Below are positions 7,899 through 16,465 of a stretch of DNA of 42,482 nucleotides, piece by piece. Within the stretch, counting starts at the first letter, position 1, and each line of letters opens with the position of its first letter. The notes under the pieces were generated by a model. It was not told where the DNA came from, did no database searches, and saw only the letters and a list, made by a program, of their open reading frames with translations. The DNA lies in the NCBI GenBank assembly GCA_035533335.1, contig DATLUC010000053.1:1-42482 (forward strand), written 5' to 3'. The position numbers and the translations under genes were made by a program. Source of the stretch: DATKSS01 sp035533335 (GTDB taxonomy: Bacteria; Chloroflexota; Dormibacteria; Dormibacterales; Dormibacteraceae).

Positions 7899-8433
7899 GC
7901 GCTGGTGCTGCGCGCCGGCGCTCTTCGAGGCGCTTGCGGACCCACGGCACCAGCCCGCCCATGGCCAGGAGCTCGTTCATGAACTTCGGGAAAGCCTCGG
8001 TCGGGTACTGGTCGCTCTTGCTGAAGTTGCGGATGATGCCCTGCTCGAGGTCGACCTCGAGCTCGTCGCCGTCCTCGACCGCCTCCGCGGCCTGGGGCGA
8101 CTGGAGGATGGGGTAGCCCATGTTGATCGCGTTACGGAAGAAGATCCGCGCGTAAGAGTCCGCGATCACCAGCGAGATGCCGGCCCCGCGGATCGCGACG
8201 GGCGCGATCTCGCGCGACGAGCCGCAGCCGAAGTTGGACCCGCCGACCAGGATGTCGCCCTCGGTCACTCCCGCGGCCCAGGTCTCGCGCCCGGGCACGC
8301 CTTCCATGGCGTGCTTGCCCAGCTCTTTCTCGTCCAGCGAGTAGATGGCGTACTTGGCCGGGATGATCTGATCGGTGTCGATGTTGTTGCCGAACTTCCA
8401 GGCTCTTCCGCGGATTACCTTGGGAAGGGTCAT
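7891..8433 (-). CDS. leuD: 3-isopropylmalate/homoaconitate dehydratase small subunit (LeuD type)
   Basis: 180 residues, the swivel-domain subunit that pairs with LeuC to isomerise a 2-hydroxy tricarboxylic or dicarboxylic acid. NNIDTDQIIPAKY near the N-terminus and GGSNFGCGSSRE with the substrate-binding Ser/Arg loop are diagnostic of the stand-alone archaeal/bacterial LeuD-HacB group. The ATG overlaps the LeuC stop (ATGA), so the subunits are made in series. The open frame extends far upstream of this ATG, but that sequence is antiparallel-frame noise over leuC. Substrate specificity (isopropylmalate, homocitrate or citrate) follows that of the neighbouring synthase and is unresolved. Confidence 0.9.
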   Translation of the reverse strand: MTLPKVIRGRAWKFGNNIDTDQIIPAKYAIYSLDEKELGKHAMEGVPGRETWAAGVTEGDILVGGSNFGCGSSREIAPVAIRGAGISLVIADSYARIFFRNAINMGYPILQSPQAAEAVEDGDELEVDLEQGIIRNFSKSDQYPTEAFPKFMNELLAMGGLVPWVRKRLEERRRAAPARG

Positions 8434-9719
8434 GCGATCCCGGCCGGCATGTGCTTCAGCACCTCGTTGGGGTGCGTGATCACCCCCGTCACCGCGCTCG
8501 CCGCGGCGACGGCGGGGTTGGAGAGATAGACCTGGGCCTTGGGGTGACCCATGCGGCCGGGAAAGTTGCGGTTGGTCGTGCTGAGGCACACCTCGCCTTC
8601 GCCGAGCACGCCCATGTGGCCACCCAGGCAGGCCCCGCACGTGGCCGTGGTCCAGGCGGCGCCGGCGGCGAGGAAGGTGCGGATCAATCCTTCCTTTTCG
8701 GCCTGGATCGCCACCTGGTGTGAGGAGGGCGTGATGATCAAACGCACGCCCGGCGCGACCTTGTGGCCCTCCAGCACGGCGGCCGCGCGCCGGAGGTCGG
8801 TGATGCGCGAGTTGGTGCAGGAGCCGATGAACACCTGGTCGAGCCGTGTTCCGGCCACCTCGGACAGGGGCGCGTAGTTGTCCGGCGACATCGGCTTGGC
8901 GACGCCCAGCTCGACCTTCTCGGCGTCGAACTCGAACACCTTCTCGTATTCGGCGTCGGGGTCGGAGGAGACCGGCGTGTAAGCGCGCTTCGCCCGCCCG
9001 TCGAGGTACTCCCTGGTGACCTCGTCGAACTCCATGATCCCGTTCTTGGCGCCGGCCTCGATGGCCATGTTGGTCATCGTCAGCCGCGCTTCCATGTCGA
9101 TGTGCCGCAGCGCCTCGCCCGTATGCTCCATCGCCTTCGAGCGCGCCCCGTCGACTCCGATCTGGCCGATCACGTACAGGATCAGGTCCTTCGCCTCGAC
9201 CCATTCCTTGAGCCGGTTGCGGTAGACGAACTTCAACGTCTCGGGGACGCGGAACCACAGCTCCCCGAGCGCGAGCACGCAGGCGAGGTCGGTCGAGCCG
9301 ATACCCGTCGCGAAGTTGTTCAACGCTCCGTAGGTGCAGCTGTGCGAATCGGCGCCGACCACGAGCTCGCCCGGCAGCACGAGGCCGTTTTCGGGCAGCA
9401 CGGTGTGGCAGATGCCCCCCTGCCCGACCTCGAAATACCACTTGATGCCCATGTCACGCGAGAACTCGCGCGTCAGGCGGCCGAGGGTCGCGCTTGCCGC
9501 ATCCTTGGCGGGCTGGAAGTGGTCTTGCGTCACGGCGACGCGCTCGGGGTCCCAGATCTTCTCGGCGCCCATCTGCTCACGCATGATCCGGCCCGCGGGC
9601 GGGATGGTGAGGTCGTGGCCCATCGCGAAGTCGACCTTGGCCAGCACCAGGTCGCCGGGCCGGACGCTCTCCCGCCCTGCCCCGCGGGCCAGGATCTTCT
9701 CGGTCATCGTCATGCCCAT
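8430..9719 (-). CDS. leuC: 3-isopropylmalate/homoaconitate dehydratase large subunit (LeuC type)
   Basis: 429 residues, a catalytic [4Fe-4S] aconitase-family subunit of the short LeuC/HacA type. Cluster cysteines are Cys301 (IGSCTNSR), Cys361 and Cys364 (CGACLGGHMG). GADSHSCTYGALNNFATG (122-139) is the conserved substrate loop and STTNRNFPGRMG the C-terminal active-site strand. Two Met codons (9719, 9713) are possible starts; GAGGGA lies 14 nt before the first. It begins 10 bp after the dehydrogenase stop and overlaps leuD. Together with leuD it forms one hydro-lyase; leucine, 2-oxoadipate or citrate chemistry are all possible. Confidence 0.92.
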   Translation of the reverse strand: MGMTMTEKILARGAGRESVRPGDLVLAKVDFAMGHDLTIPPAGRIMREQMGAEKIWDPERVAVTQDHFQPAKDAASATLGRLTREFSRDMGIKWYFEVGQGGICHTVLPENGLVLPGELVVGADSHSCTYGALNNFATGIGSTDLACVLALGELWFRVPETLKFVYRNRLKEWVEAKDLILYVIGQIGVDGARSKAMEHTGEALRHIDMEARLTMTNMAIEAGAKNGIMEFDEVTREYLDGRAKRAYTPVSSDPDAEYEKVFEFDAEKVELGVAKPMSPDNYAPLSEVAGTRLDQVFIGSCTNSRITDLRRAAAVLEGHKVAPGVRLIITPSSHQVAIQAEKEGLIRTFLAAGAAWTTATCGACLGGHMGVLGEGEVCLSTTNRNFPGRMGHPKAQVYLSNPAVAAASAVTGVITHPNEVLKHMPAGIA

Positions 9720-9729
9720 ATGAGTTGTC

Positions 9730-10758
9730 TTAATCCCTCAGCCTCTTCGCGATTGCGTCGCCGACCTCGCCGGTCGACAGGTTGCCGCCGACGTCGCGAG
9801 TGCATTCCCCGGCCTGGATGGCCGATTCGACCGCACCGTCGATCGCCTTCGCCATATCCGCGTGACCCAGGTGTCTCGCCATCATAGAAGCGCTCAAGAT
9901 CGCCCCGATCGGGTTGACGAGGCCCTTGCCGGCGATGTCCGGCGCGGTCCCGTGCACCGGCTCGAAGAGGCCCCGGCCGGTCTGCGGGTTGATGTTGCCC
10001 GATGGCGCTATGCCCATCCCGCCGACGAGCTCGGCGGTGAGGTCGGACAGGATGTCGCCGAACAAGTTGCCGGTGACGATGATGTCGAACTGGCTCGGGT
10101 CGCGCACGAGCTGCATCGCCGCCGCGTCCACATATAGATGTCGCGTCTTGATGTGCGGATGCTGGGCGGCCACCGCCTTCCAGCGTTCTTGCCACAGCGC
10201 GCCCGCGAACGCCATCGCGTTCGATTTGTCCACCATCACCACCTCGCGCCTTGCGACCTGGAACGCGTATTCGATGATCCTCGTCACACCGAGGTGGGTG
10301 TTGAGGTCTTCCTGGATCGCGACCTCTTGCTCGGTGCCTTTCTTGAAGCGGCCGCCCATACCGACGTACAGCCCCTCGGTGTTCTCGCGCACGACTAGGA
10401 GGTCGACCTTGCGCCTGTCCTCGCGGCGCAGCGGCGACAGGCGGTCGTCGTACAGGCGAGCCGGGCGAAGGTTCACGTAGAGGTCGAGCTCGAAGCGAAG
10501 GCGGAGCAGGACCCCGGCGAGGTAGCTCGCGTCGTCGACACGTGGATCGCCGACCGCGCCGAACAGGATCGAATCGGCCTGCTCCAGCCTGGCCCAGACG
10601 CGGGCAGGAATCGGCTCCCCGGTCCGCATGAACTGGTCTGCGTTGACGTCGAACTCCTCGAACTCGAAATCCGCGCCTGCCGCGCGCAGCACCTTGACCG
10701 CTTCGGGCACGACCTCCTTTCCCGCGCCGTCGCAGGGGAGGACCGCTATGTAAGTCAT
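9730..10758 (-). CDS. Isopropylmalate/homoisocitrate/isocitrate dehydrogenase family protein
   Basis: 342 residues, an NAD(P)-dependent oxidative decarboxylase of the LeuB/IDH superfamily. LDLYVNLRPARLYD carries the substrate-binding arginines, VVRENTEGLYVGMGG the conserved ENTEG motif, VDKSNAM the catalytic Lys loop and TGNLFGDILSDL the Mg2+ aspartates. The KSNA loop differs from typical LeuB (KANVL) and recalls tartrate/malate or homoisocitrate dehydrogenases. HGTAPDIAGKG near the C-terminus is the nucleotide-binding loop of the NAD type. Its ATG overlaps the TGA of the acyl-CoA ligase upstream (ATGA). With the synthase, LeuC and LeuD it completes a 2-oxoacid chain-elongation set. Confidence 0.87.
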   Translation of the reverse strand: MTYIAVLPCDGAGKEVVPEAVKVLRAAGADFEFEEFDVNADQFMRTGEPIPARVWARLEQADSILFGAVGDPRVDDASYLAGVLLRLRFELDLYVNLRPARLYDDRLSPLRREDRRKVDLLVVRENTEGLYVGMGGRFKKGTEQEVAIQEDLNTHLGVTRIIEYAFQVARREVVMVDKSNAMAFAGALWQERWKAVAAQHPHIKTRHLYVDAAAMQLVRDPSQFDIIVTGNLFGDILSDLTAELVGGMGIAPSGNINPQTGRGLFEPVHGTAPDIAGKGLVNPIGAILSASMMARHLGHADMAKAIDGAVESAIQAGECTRDVGGNLSTGEVGDAIAKRLRD

Positions 10759-12287
10759 GCTTGCGCCGTCTCGCGAGCGGGTTCGCGCAGCTTGTAGCGC
10801 TGGATCTTCCCCGTCACGGTCTTGGGAAGCTCGTCTACGAACTCCACCACATGCGGGTACTGAAAACGCTGCAGCCGGGTCTTGCAGTGCTCCTGCAGCT
10901 CCACCACGAGCGCATCATCCTTCGAAGTATCGCCCTTGATGATCACGAACGCCTTGATTCTCGTGAATCCGTCGACCGAGATGCCGACGACCGCGCTCTC
11001 GGCCACCGCATGGTACTCGAGCAGGACCGACTCGATCTCGATTGGCGACACCCACAGACCACCCACCTTCATCATGTCGTCGGAGCGGCCCTCGTACCAG
11101 AAGAAGCCATCCTCATCGACACGATACCTGTCACCGGTGAAGAACCACTCGCCGAGGATCGAGCGTTTCGATTTCTCGTGCTGCGCCCAGTAAAGAGCCA
11201 GCGCGCTGTCGCCCCTGACGTAGAGGTCCCCCGCCTCGCCTCCCGGCACCGGCTGGCCGTCCGGGTCGAGGATCTTCAGCTCGTAGCCCGGCACCGGCTT
11301 GCCGCTCGACCCGGGCCGTAGGTCGTCCAGGCGGTTGGAGCAGTAGATGTGCAGCATCTCGGTCGATCCGACGCCGTCGAGGATCGTGAGATTGAAAGCA
11401 TCCTTCCAGCGCCGCCACACCTCGGCCGGGAGGGCTTCGGCCGCAGCGACGCAGTGGCGAATCGACGAAAGGTCACGCTGCCGGGAGCCGTCGAAATTGA
11501 GGATGGCGTTGTACAGGGTCGGCGCGGAGAAGAACAGCGTCGGCCGGCGCTTCTCGATCGTGTCGAGGACGGTCGCCGGGGTGTGGCGACCGGCGTGCAG
11601 GACGGTCGAAGCGCCCACCCAGTAGGGGAATGTCAGGTTGTTGCCAAAGCCGTACGCATGGAAGAGGCCCGTGGTGGAGAAAGTGACGTCGCGTTCGGTG
11701 ATGCCCAGGACCTGCTCGGCGTAGGTGAGGCAGGTGTACGGGATGTCGTGCTGGAGGTGGACGACCGCCTTCGGCTTCCCGGTCGAACCCGAGCTGTAGA
11801 GCCAGAACGCCATGTCGTCCTTTCGGGTGGACGCCGCCGTCATCGCAGGTCCAGGCGTGATCTGGTCGCAGCGCAGGAGTCGGGGTCGGTGGGGGGCGCG
11901 GTCGGCGGCAGGACGGAGACGCTCCTCAGTCGCCGCGTCCACGACCACGACCCGCGCTTGCGAATCGTCGATGTAGTGGTCGTAGTCCTCGCTGCGCTGG
12001 AGGACGGGGATCACAGGGACCGGGATGGCTCCGATGCGGATCGCGCCGAGGAACGACGCGACCCAGCCGGGGCTGTCGAATCCGGCGATGAGAACGCGCT
12101 CCTCACGTCGCACGCCGAGGTCGAGCAGGCCCTGAGCGGCCCCGCAGCTCAGGTTGAAGAGGTCGCCGTAGGTGACATCTTTGGCCGCGGAGTAGATCGC
12201 GGTCTTGCCGGCCCGACCCGCGTTGAGATTGCGTTCGAGCAGGTCGGCGGCGACGTTGTACCGCTCCGGAACATCCACCTTCGTCAT
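10755..12287 (-). CDS. Benzoate-CoA ligase-like acyl-CoA synthetase
   Basis: 510 residues, an ANL-superfamily ligase that activates a carboxylate to its CoA thioester via an acyl-AMP. YSSGSTGKPKAVVH is the ATP P-loop, WFFTGDRYRVDEDGFFWYEGRSDDMMKVGG contains the hinge and A8 motif (cited here as a whole region near residues 395-425), and PKTVTGKIQRYKL holds the catalytic lysine. The N-terminus (RYNVAADLLERNL) and the proline-rich GAIPVPVIPVL resemble BclA-type benzoate/aryl-CoA ligases. ATG 12287 was chosen since the family N-terminus begins there; the open frame continues upstream without homology. It leads into the LeuB-like gene by ATGA overlap. Confidence 0.88.
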   Translation of the reverse strand: MTKVDVPERYNVAADLLERNLNAGRAGKTAIYSAAKDVTYGDLFNLSCGAAQGLLDLGVRREERVLIAGFDSPGWVASFLGAIRIGAIPVPVIPVLQRSEDYDHYIDDSQARVVVVDAATEERLRPAADRAPHRPRLLRCDQITPGPAMTAASTRKDDMAFWLYSSGSTGKPKAVVHLQHDIPYTCLTYAEQVLGITERDVTFSTTGLFHAYGFGNNLTFPYWVGASTVLHAGRHTPATVLDTIEKRRPTLFFSAPTLYNAILNFDGSRQRDLSSIRHCVAAAEALPAEVWRRWKDAFNLTILDGVGSTEMLHIYCSNRLDDLRPGSSGKPVPGYELKILDPDGQPVPGGEAGDLYVRGDSALALYWAQHEKSKRSILGEWFFTGDRYRVDEDGFFWYEGRSDDMMKVGGLWVSPIEIESVLLEYHAVAESAVVGISVDGFTRIKAFVIIKGDTSKDDALVVELQEHCKTRLQRFQYPHVVEFVDELPKTVTGKIQRYKLREPARETAQA

Positions 12288-12317
12288 ATAAGCACGGTGG
12301 GAGGCACGGCGGCTCAA

Positions 12318-12378
12318 AAGGCCTTCCCCGCTTCCCCGCTCGCCGGGAAGGTGGCGCGCAGCGCCGGATGGGGAGTGA
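12318..12378. repeat. REP-like intergenic palindromic element
   Basis: Between the two ligase genes lie stacked inverted repeats: CTTCCC (12331-12336) with GGGAAG (12345-12350), and a perfect GGCGC-GCA-GCGCC hairpin (12353-12365), framed by CCTTCCCC and GATGGGGAG. This resembles dispersed REP-type elements that sit between genes in many high-GC genomes. It may stabilise or attenuate the mRNA between the ligases. Its repeated nature cannot be shown from one copy. Confidence 0.4.
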
Positions 12379-12400
12379 TGTACTCGCGATCCTGCTCGGA

Positions 12401-13978
12401 CTACTGCCTGACGACCGCCGCCGCCCCTTTCCTCAGCACGTACTTCTGGATCTTGCCCGTGGCCGTCTTGGGCAGCTCCTGCACGAACGTGACGCTGTGG
12501 GGAGCCTTGAAATGGGCCAGCCGATCCCTGCACAACTGGATGAGCTCCCGCTCCGTTGCGGTGGCGCCGGACTTCAGGACGACGTAGGCGTGAGGCGCCT
12601 CGCCCCACTTCTCGTGTGGCAGCCCGACGATCGCCGCCTCCTGAACCGCCGGGTGGCGCAGCAAGACACCCTCCACCTCGAGGCTCGAGATGTTCTCTCC
12701 CCCGCTGATGATCACGTCCTTGATGCGATCCCGGATTTCCACGTAGCCGTCGGGATGCAGAACCGCCGCATCGCCGGTGTGGAACCAGCCGTCGCCAATG
12801 ACCTTCTCGGTTGCTTCGGGGTCGTTGTAGTAGCCCTGCATGATCACATTGCCGCGAGCGATGATCTCGCCGAGCGACTGGCCGTCCGCCGGCACGTCCT
12901 TTCCGTCGCCGTCGACGACGCGGATCTCGCCCGAGGTGATCAGCTCCACGCCAGTGCGCGCCTTGATGATCCCAAGGTCGGTGGTGTCAAGGCCCTTGTG
13001 CTCGGGCCGCGGCTCGCAGATCGTGATGAAGGGTGCCGTCTCGGTGAGCCCGTAGACCTGGGTCACCTCCCAACCGAGGTCGCCCTCCATGCGCTCGATC
13101 GTGGCGGCGGCAGGCGCCGCCCCGGCCGTGATGACGTGCACGCCTTTGGGCACGTCTCCACGCATGTCCGCAGGAGAGTTGGCGAGCGCGATCAGGATCG
13201 TCGGCGCGGCGCAGAGCCAGCCGACCTTCTCCTGCCTCACCAGCTCGAAGACCCGCGCGGGCTCGACCTTGGGTAGGCAGATGTGCCTCCCCCCGACGGC
13301 CGTGATGATCCAGACGAAGGTCCAGCCGTTGGCATGAAACATGGGGAGCGTCCACAGGTAGCCGTCGCCGACGGTGATGTGGAAATGGACCAGCGTGCCG
13401 ACGGCGTTGGCCCACGCGTTCCGGTGAGTGATCATCACGCCCTTGGGCTTGGCGGTCGTGCCGCTGGTGTAGTTGATGGTGAGGAGATCGCTCTCGCCGA
13501 TCTCGGGTCGCTTGAAGTCGGGCTTTGCCGATTCGATCGCAGCCTCGTACTCGATCCAGCCTTTGCGGCCGCCGGCGCTCCCCAGGCTCACGAACTGTTC
13601 CACCCCCCGTAGCTGGTCGCGGACGCCGTCGACCGCATCCAGGTAGTCCGGATGCACGCAAAGGACCTTCGAGCCGGAGTGCAAGGTGATGTAGACGAAG
13701 TCCTCCGCGGTCAGACGGTAGTTGATGGGCACGAGCACGGCGCCGATCTGCGGCACCGCATAGAAGGACTCGAGCTGCTCGTGCGTGTTAGGCGCTATGT
13801 ACGCAACGCGGTCGCCCTTCTTCACGCCCATGGCCTGCAGGGCCGACGACCAGCGGTCGCATCGCTGGAAGAACTGCTCGTAGGTCATCCGCAGGGCGCC
13901 GTCGACCACGCCCTCACGGTCTCCATAAAGCTTGCGGGTCCGTCGCGCGAACTCCAGAGGCGTCAGCGGCGTTTCCAT
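12401..13978 (-). CDS. Medium/long-chain fatty-acid-CoA ligase-like (AMP-forming)
   Basis: 525 residues, an ANL-family acyl-CoA synthetase. NYTSGTTAKPKGVMITHRN is the P-loop, GWFHTGDAAVLHPDGYVEI the A7 region, DRIKDVIISGGENISSLEVE the A8 hinge, and LPKTATGKIQKYVLRK the catalytic lysine. It resembles AlkK/dicyclic medium-chain or dimethylsulfoniopropionate-type ligases more than housekeeping FadD. The ATG at 13978 was preferred to the TTG at 13984 because GGGAGG lies 7 nt upstream of it. It sits 14 nt after the small gene upstream and 113 bp before the second ligase; the REP-like element separates them. The acyl substrate is unknown. Confidence 0.88.
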   Translation of the reverse strand: METPLTPLEFARRTRKLYGDREGVVDGALRMTYEQFFQRCDRWSSALQAMGVKKGDRVAYIAPNTHEQLESFYAVPQIGAVLVPINYRLTAEDFVYITLHSGSKVLCVHPDYLDAVDGVRDQLRGVEQFVSLGSAGGRKGWIEYEAAIESAKPDFKRPEIGESDLLTINYTSGTTAKPKGVMITHRNAWANAVGTLVHFHITVGDGYLWTLPMFHANGWTFVWIITAVGGRHICLPKVEPARVFELVRQEKVGWLCAAPTILIALANSPADMRGDVPKGVHVITAGAAPAAATIERMEGDLGWEVTQVYGLTETAPFITICEPRPEHKGLDTTDLGIIKARTGVELITSGEIRVVDGDGKDVPADGQSLGEIIARGNVIMQGYYNDPEATEKVIGDGWFHTGDAAVLHPDGYVEIRDRIKDVIISGGENISSLEVEGVLLRHPAVQEAAIVGLPHEKWGEAPHAYVVLKSGATATERELIQLCRDRLAHFKAPHSVTFVQELPKTATGKIQKYVLRKGAAAVVRQ

Positions 13979-13991
13979 CCCCAACCTCCCT

Positions 13992-14321
13992 TCATGAATT
14001 GAGCATCAATGCAAAGTCGGCGTTCTTGATCCCGCCCACGAATGCGCTGTGTGCCTTCGGCTCCAGCTCCACTGCACGTTCATAGACGAAGGCGTACACG
14101 TTGTCCAGGGTCCAATCGCCGTAACCCTGGATGCGCAGGCCGTACCGGAGGTTCTCGTCGGCGCGGCCGCGCTGGAACAGGTCGGTCGCGCGCGAGTACA
14201 TGGCCTTGAGGATCTCGAGCTGCATGCTCAGCTCCGCGATCGTCCGCGCGTCGCCCTCTTCCTCCACCAGCCGCTCGACCTGGGCTTCGAGGTCGGCGAT
14301 CTCCTTCTGGTAGTCGTCCAC
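13992..14321 (-). CDS. Small coiled-coil hypothetical protein
   Basis: 109 residues from a GTG; an in-frame TAA lies close upstream and no other start is available. Residues 1-50 are charged and helical with heptad-like spacing (IADLEAQVERLVEEEGDARTI), suggesting a coiled coil. The C-terminal part (YGLRIQGYGDWTLDNVYAFV...) has no family I recognise. It precedes the fatty-acid-CoA ligase by 14 nt and follows the pyrophosphatase gene on the same strand, with the stop of that gene only about 25 bp before its start. Codon use fits a real gene. Function unknown. Confidence 0.65.
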   Translation of the reverse strand: MDDYQKEIADLEAQVERLVEEEGDARTIAELSMQLEILKAMYSRATDLFQRGRADENLRYGLRIQGYGDWTLDNVYAFVYERAVELEPKAHSAFVGGIKNADFALMLNS

Positions 14322-14345
14322 CCCATGGACGAGTCTACTAGCGGC

Positions 14346-16379
14346 TTAGTGGATCAGGTAGTTGGACGCCACCGACGCGGCGATCAGGATGGCGATGATG
14401 TTGACCACCTTGATCATGGGGTTGATGGCGGGGCCGGCGGTGTCCTTGTTGGGGTCGCCGACGGTGTCGCCGGTGACCGCAGCCTTGTGTGCCTCCGAGC
14501 CCTTGCCGCCGAGGTTTCCCTCCTCGATGTACTTCTTGGCGTTGTCCCACGCCGCACCGCCGCTGGTCATCTGAATCGCGAGGAACAGCCCGGTCACGAT
14601 GGCGCCCAGCAGCATCCCGCCCAGGGCGCGGGGGCCGAGGATGTAGCCGACGGCCAGGGGGGCGATGACGGGGATGATGCCCGGCAGGATCATCTCGCGC
14701 TGTGCCGCGGCGGTCACGATGCGGACGGCCGTACCGTAGTCGGGCTTGCCGGTCCCTTCCATGATCCCCTTGATGTCACGGAACTGGCGTCGGACCTCTT
14801 CCACCACGAGGCCGCCCGCGCGCCCGACGGCGAGCATGGCAAGAGAGCCGAACAGGAAGGGCAGGATGCCGCCGAGGAACAGGCCCACGATGACGCGCGG
14901 ATCGGACAGCTCGAACGTGGTCGGGTGCCCTGCGCGGGCGAGCTCCTGCGTGTACGAGGCAAAGAGGACGAGCGCGGCGAGGCCGGCCGAGCCGATCGCG
15001 TAGCCCTTGGTCACCGCCTTGGTGGTGTTGCCGACGGCGTCCAGCCGGTCGGTCACCCCACGGACCTCCTCGGGCAGGTCGGCCATCTCCGCGATGCCGC
15101 CCGCGTTGTCGGTGATCGGGCCGTATGAGTCGATCGCGACGATGATCCCGGTCATCGAGAGCATCGCGGTGGCAGCGATGGCGATCCCGTACAGGCCGCC
15201 GAGGCCGTAGCTGAACAGGATCCCGACGCCGATCACGACCACGGGCAGCGCGGTGGACATCATCCCGATCGCCTGGCCGGCGATGATGTTGGTCGCGTGC
15301 CCGGTGACCGAAGCCTTGGCGATCAGGTGCACCGGCCAGTAGGCGGTCTCGGTGAAGTACTCCGTGATGGCGACGATCAGGACCGTGATGATCACGCCGG
15401 TGAGCGCCGCGAAGAACAGGTTGGACGGGTTGCTCACGCCCCCTCCAGCCGCCAGGTAGTTGTTCGAGGTCATGTACTGGGTCACGAAGTAGAAGCCGGC
15501 GATCGCGATCGCGACGGCGACCAGGAGCCCGGCGTACAGCGCGCCCATGATCCATTTCGAGTTGAAGACGCGGACGAAGAAGGAGCCCACGATGGACCCC
15601 ACCACGCTCACCGCGCCGAGCAGCAGCGGATAGATCACCCAGCCGATCTGGTTCTTGAACAGCAGCGAGCCGAGCAGCATGGCCGCGATCATGGTCACCG
15701 CGTACGTCTCGAACAGGTCGGCGGCCATGCCGGCGCAGTCGCCGACGTTGTCGCCGACGTTGTCTGCGATCACGGCCGGGTTGCGCGGATCGTCTTCGGG
15801 GATTCCAGCCTCGACCTTGCCCACGAGGTCGGCACCAACGTCAGCAGCCTTGGTGTAGATGCCGCCGCCCAGACGGGCGAACACCGATACGAGGCTGGCG
15901 CCGAAAGCGAGGCCGACCAGAGCGTCGGGGTTCTTGAACACCAGGTAGGCTGCGGACACTCCGAGGAGGCCGAGGCCCACGACCATGAAGCCCGTGACGG
16001 CGCCGCCGCGGAAGGCCACCTGCAGCGCTTTGTTGAGGCCGCCCCGAGCCGCCTCGGCGGTGCGAAGATTCGACCGGACCGCGATGTTCATGCCGACGTA
16101 GCCGGCAGACGCCGATAGGGCCGCTCCGACCACGTACAGGACTGCGGTCGACCAATTGATGAAGAAGCCGATGACGATCGCGATGACCACGCCGATGATC
16201 GCGATCACCGTGTACTGGCGGTTCAGGTAGGCGGAGGCGCCCTCCTGGATGGCGGCGGCGATCTCCTTCATGCGGTCGTTGCCGGCAGGCATGCGCAGGA
16301 CGAGGCCGATCAGGGCGACTGCAAAAACGACCGCGGCCAAGCCGCCGGCCACGCCAAACCACGCTGTGTTGGGATCCAT
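14346..16379 (-). CDS. hppA: K+-independent H+-translocating membrane pyrophosphatase
   Basis: 677 residues and about 16 membrane helices. It hydrolyses cytosolic PPi to pump protons. GGGIYTKAADVGADLVGKVE (171-190) and DDPRNPAVIADNVGDNVGD (196-214) are the PPi/Mg2+-binding motifs, with the later acidic/lysine motif DNAGGIAEMAD (424-434). Lys454 in GNTTKAVTKG occupies the position that is Ala in K+-dependent enzymes (A/K460 rule), placing it in the K+-independent class. Length matches bacterial HppA. The ATG has GGGGAGG about 12 nt upstream and a possible TAACCT -10 further up. It could supply proton motive force from PPi released by the acyl-CoA ligases nearby. Confidence 0.95.
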   Translation of the reverse strand: MDPNTAWFGVAGGLAAVVFAVALIGLVLRMPAGNDRMKEIAAAIQEGASAYLNRQYTVIAIIGVVIAIVIGFFINWSTAVLYVVGAALSASAGYVGMNIAVRSNLRTAEAARGGLNKALQVAFRGGAVTGFMVVGLGLLGVSAAYLVFKNPDALVGLAFGASLVSVFARLGGGIYTKAADVGADLVGKVEAGIPEDDPRNPAVIADNVGDNVGDCAGMAADLFETYAVTMIAAMLLGSLLFKNQIGWVIYPLLLGAVSVVGSIVGSFFVRVFNSKWIMGALYAGLLVAVAIAIAGFYFVTQYMTSNNYLAAGGGVSNPSNLFFAALTGVIITVLIVAITEYFTETAYWPVHLIAKASVTGHATNIIAGQAIGMMSTALPVVVIGVGILFSYGLGGLYGIAIAATAMLSMTGIIVAIDSYGPITDNAGGIAEMADLPEEVRGVTDRLDAVGNTTKAVTKGYAIGSAGLAALVLFASYTQELARAGHPTTFELSDPRVIVGLFLGGILPFLFGSLAMLAVGRAGGLVVEEVRRQFRDIKGIMEGTGKPDYGTAVRIVTAAAQREMILPGIIPVIAPLAVGYILGPRALGGMLLGAIVTGLFLAIQMTSGGAAWDNAKKYIEEGNLGGKGSEAHKAAVTGDTVGDPNKDTAGPAINPMIKVVNIIAILIAASVASNYLIH

Positions 16380-16465
16380 GAGTCGCCCGAATACCTCCCC
16401 TCGTGACGCGGAAACTGCAGACGGCCGCGGAGCGTTAGGTTAAACGAACCGGAAAGCCGGGGTCG

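Noticed and set aside
8434..9441. N-terminal extension of leuD open frame
   Set aside because: The extra residues are Arg/Gly-rich and lie over leuC; the LeuD family N-terminus begins at ATG 8433, which overlaps the leuC stop.
12288..12608. Upstream extension of the benzoate-CoA ligase-like gene
   Set aside because: The extension crosses the REP-like element and the neighbouring ligase gene and has no family similarity; ATG 12287 matches the family.
14049..16118. Long plus-strand open frames opposite the pyrophosphatase and the small coiled-coil gene
   Set aside because: They are His/Asp/Arg-rich mirror frames of high-GC coding DNA, without RBS or domains, over genes with complete conserved motifs on the other strand.
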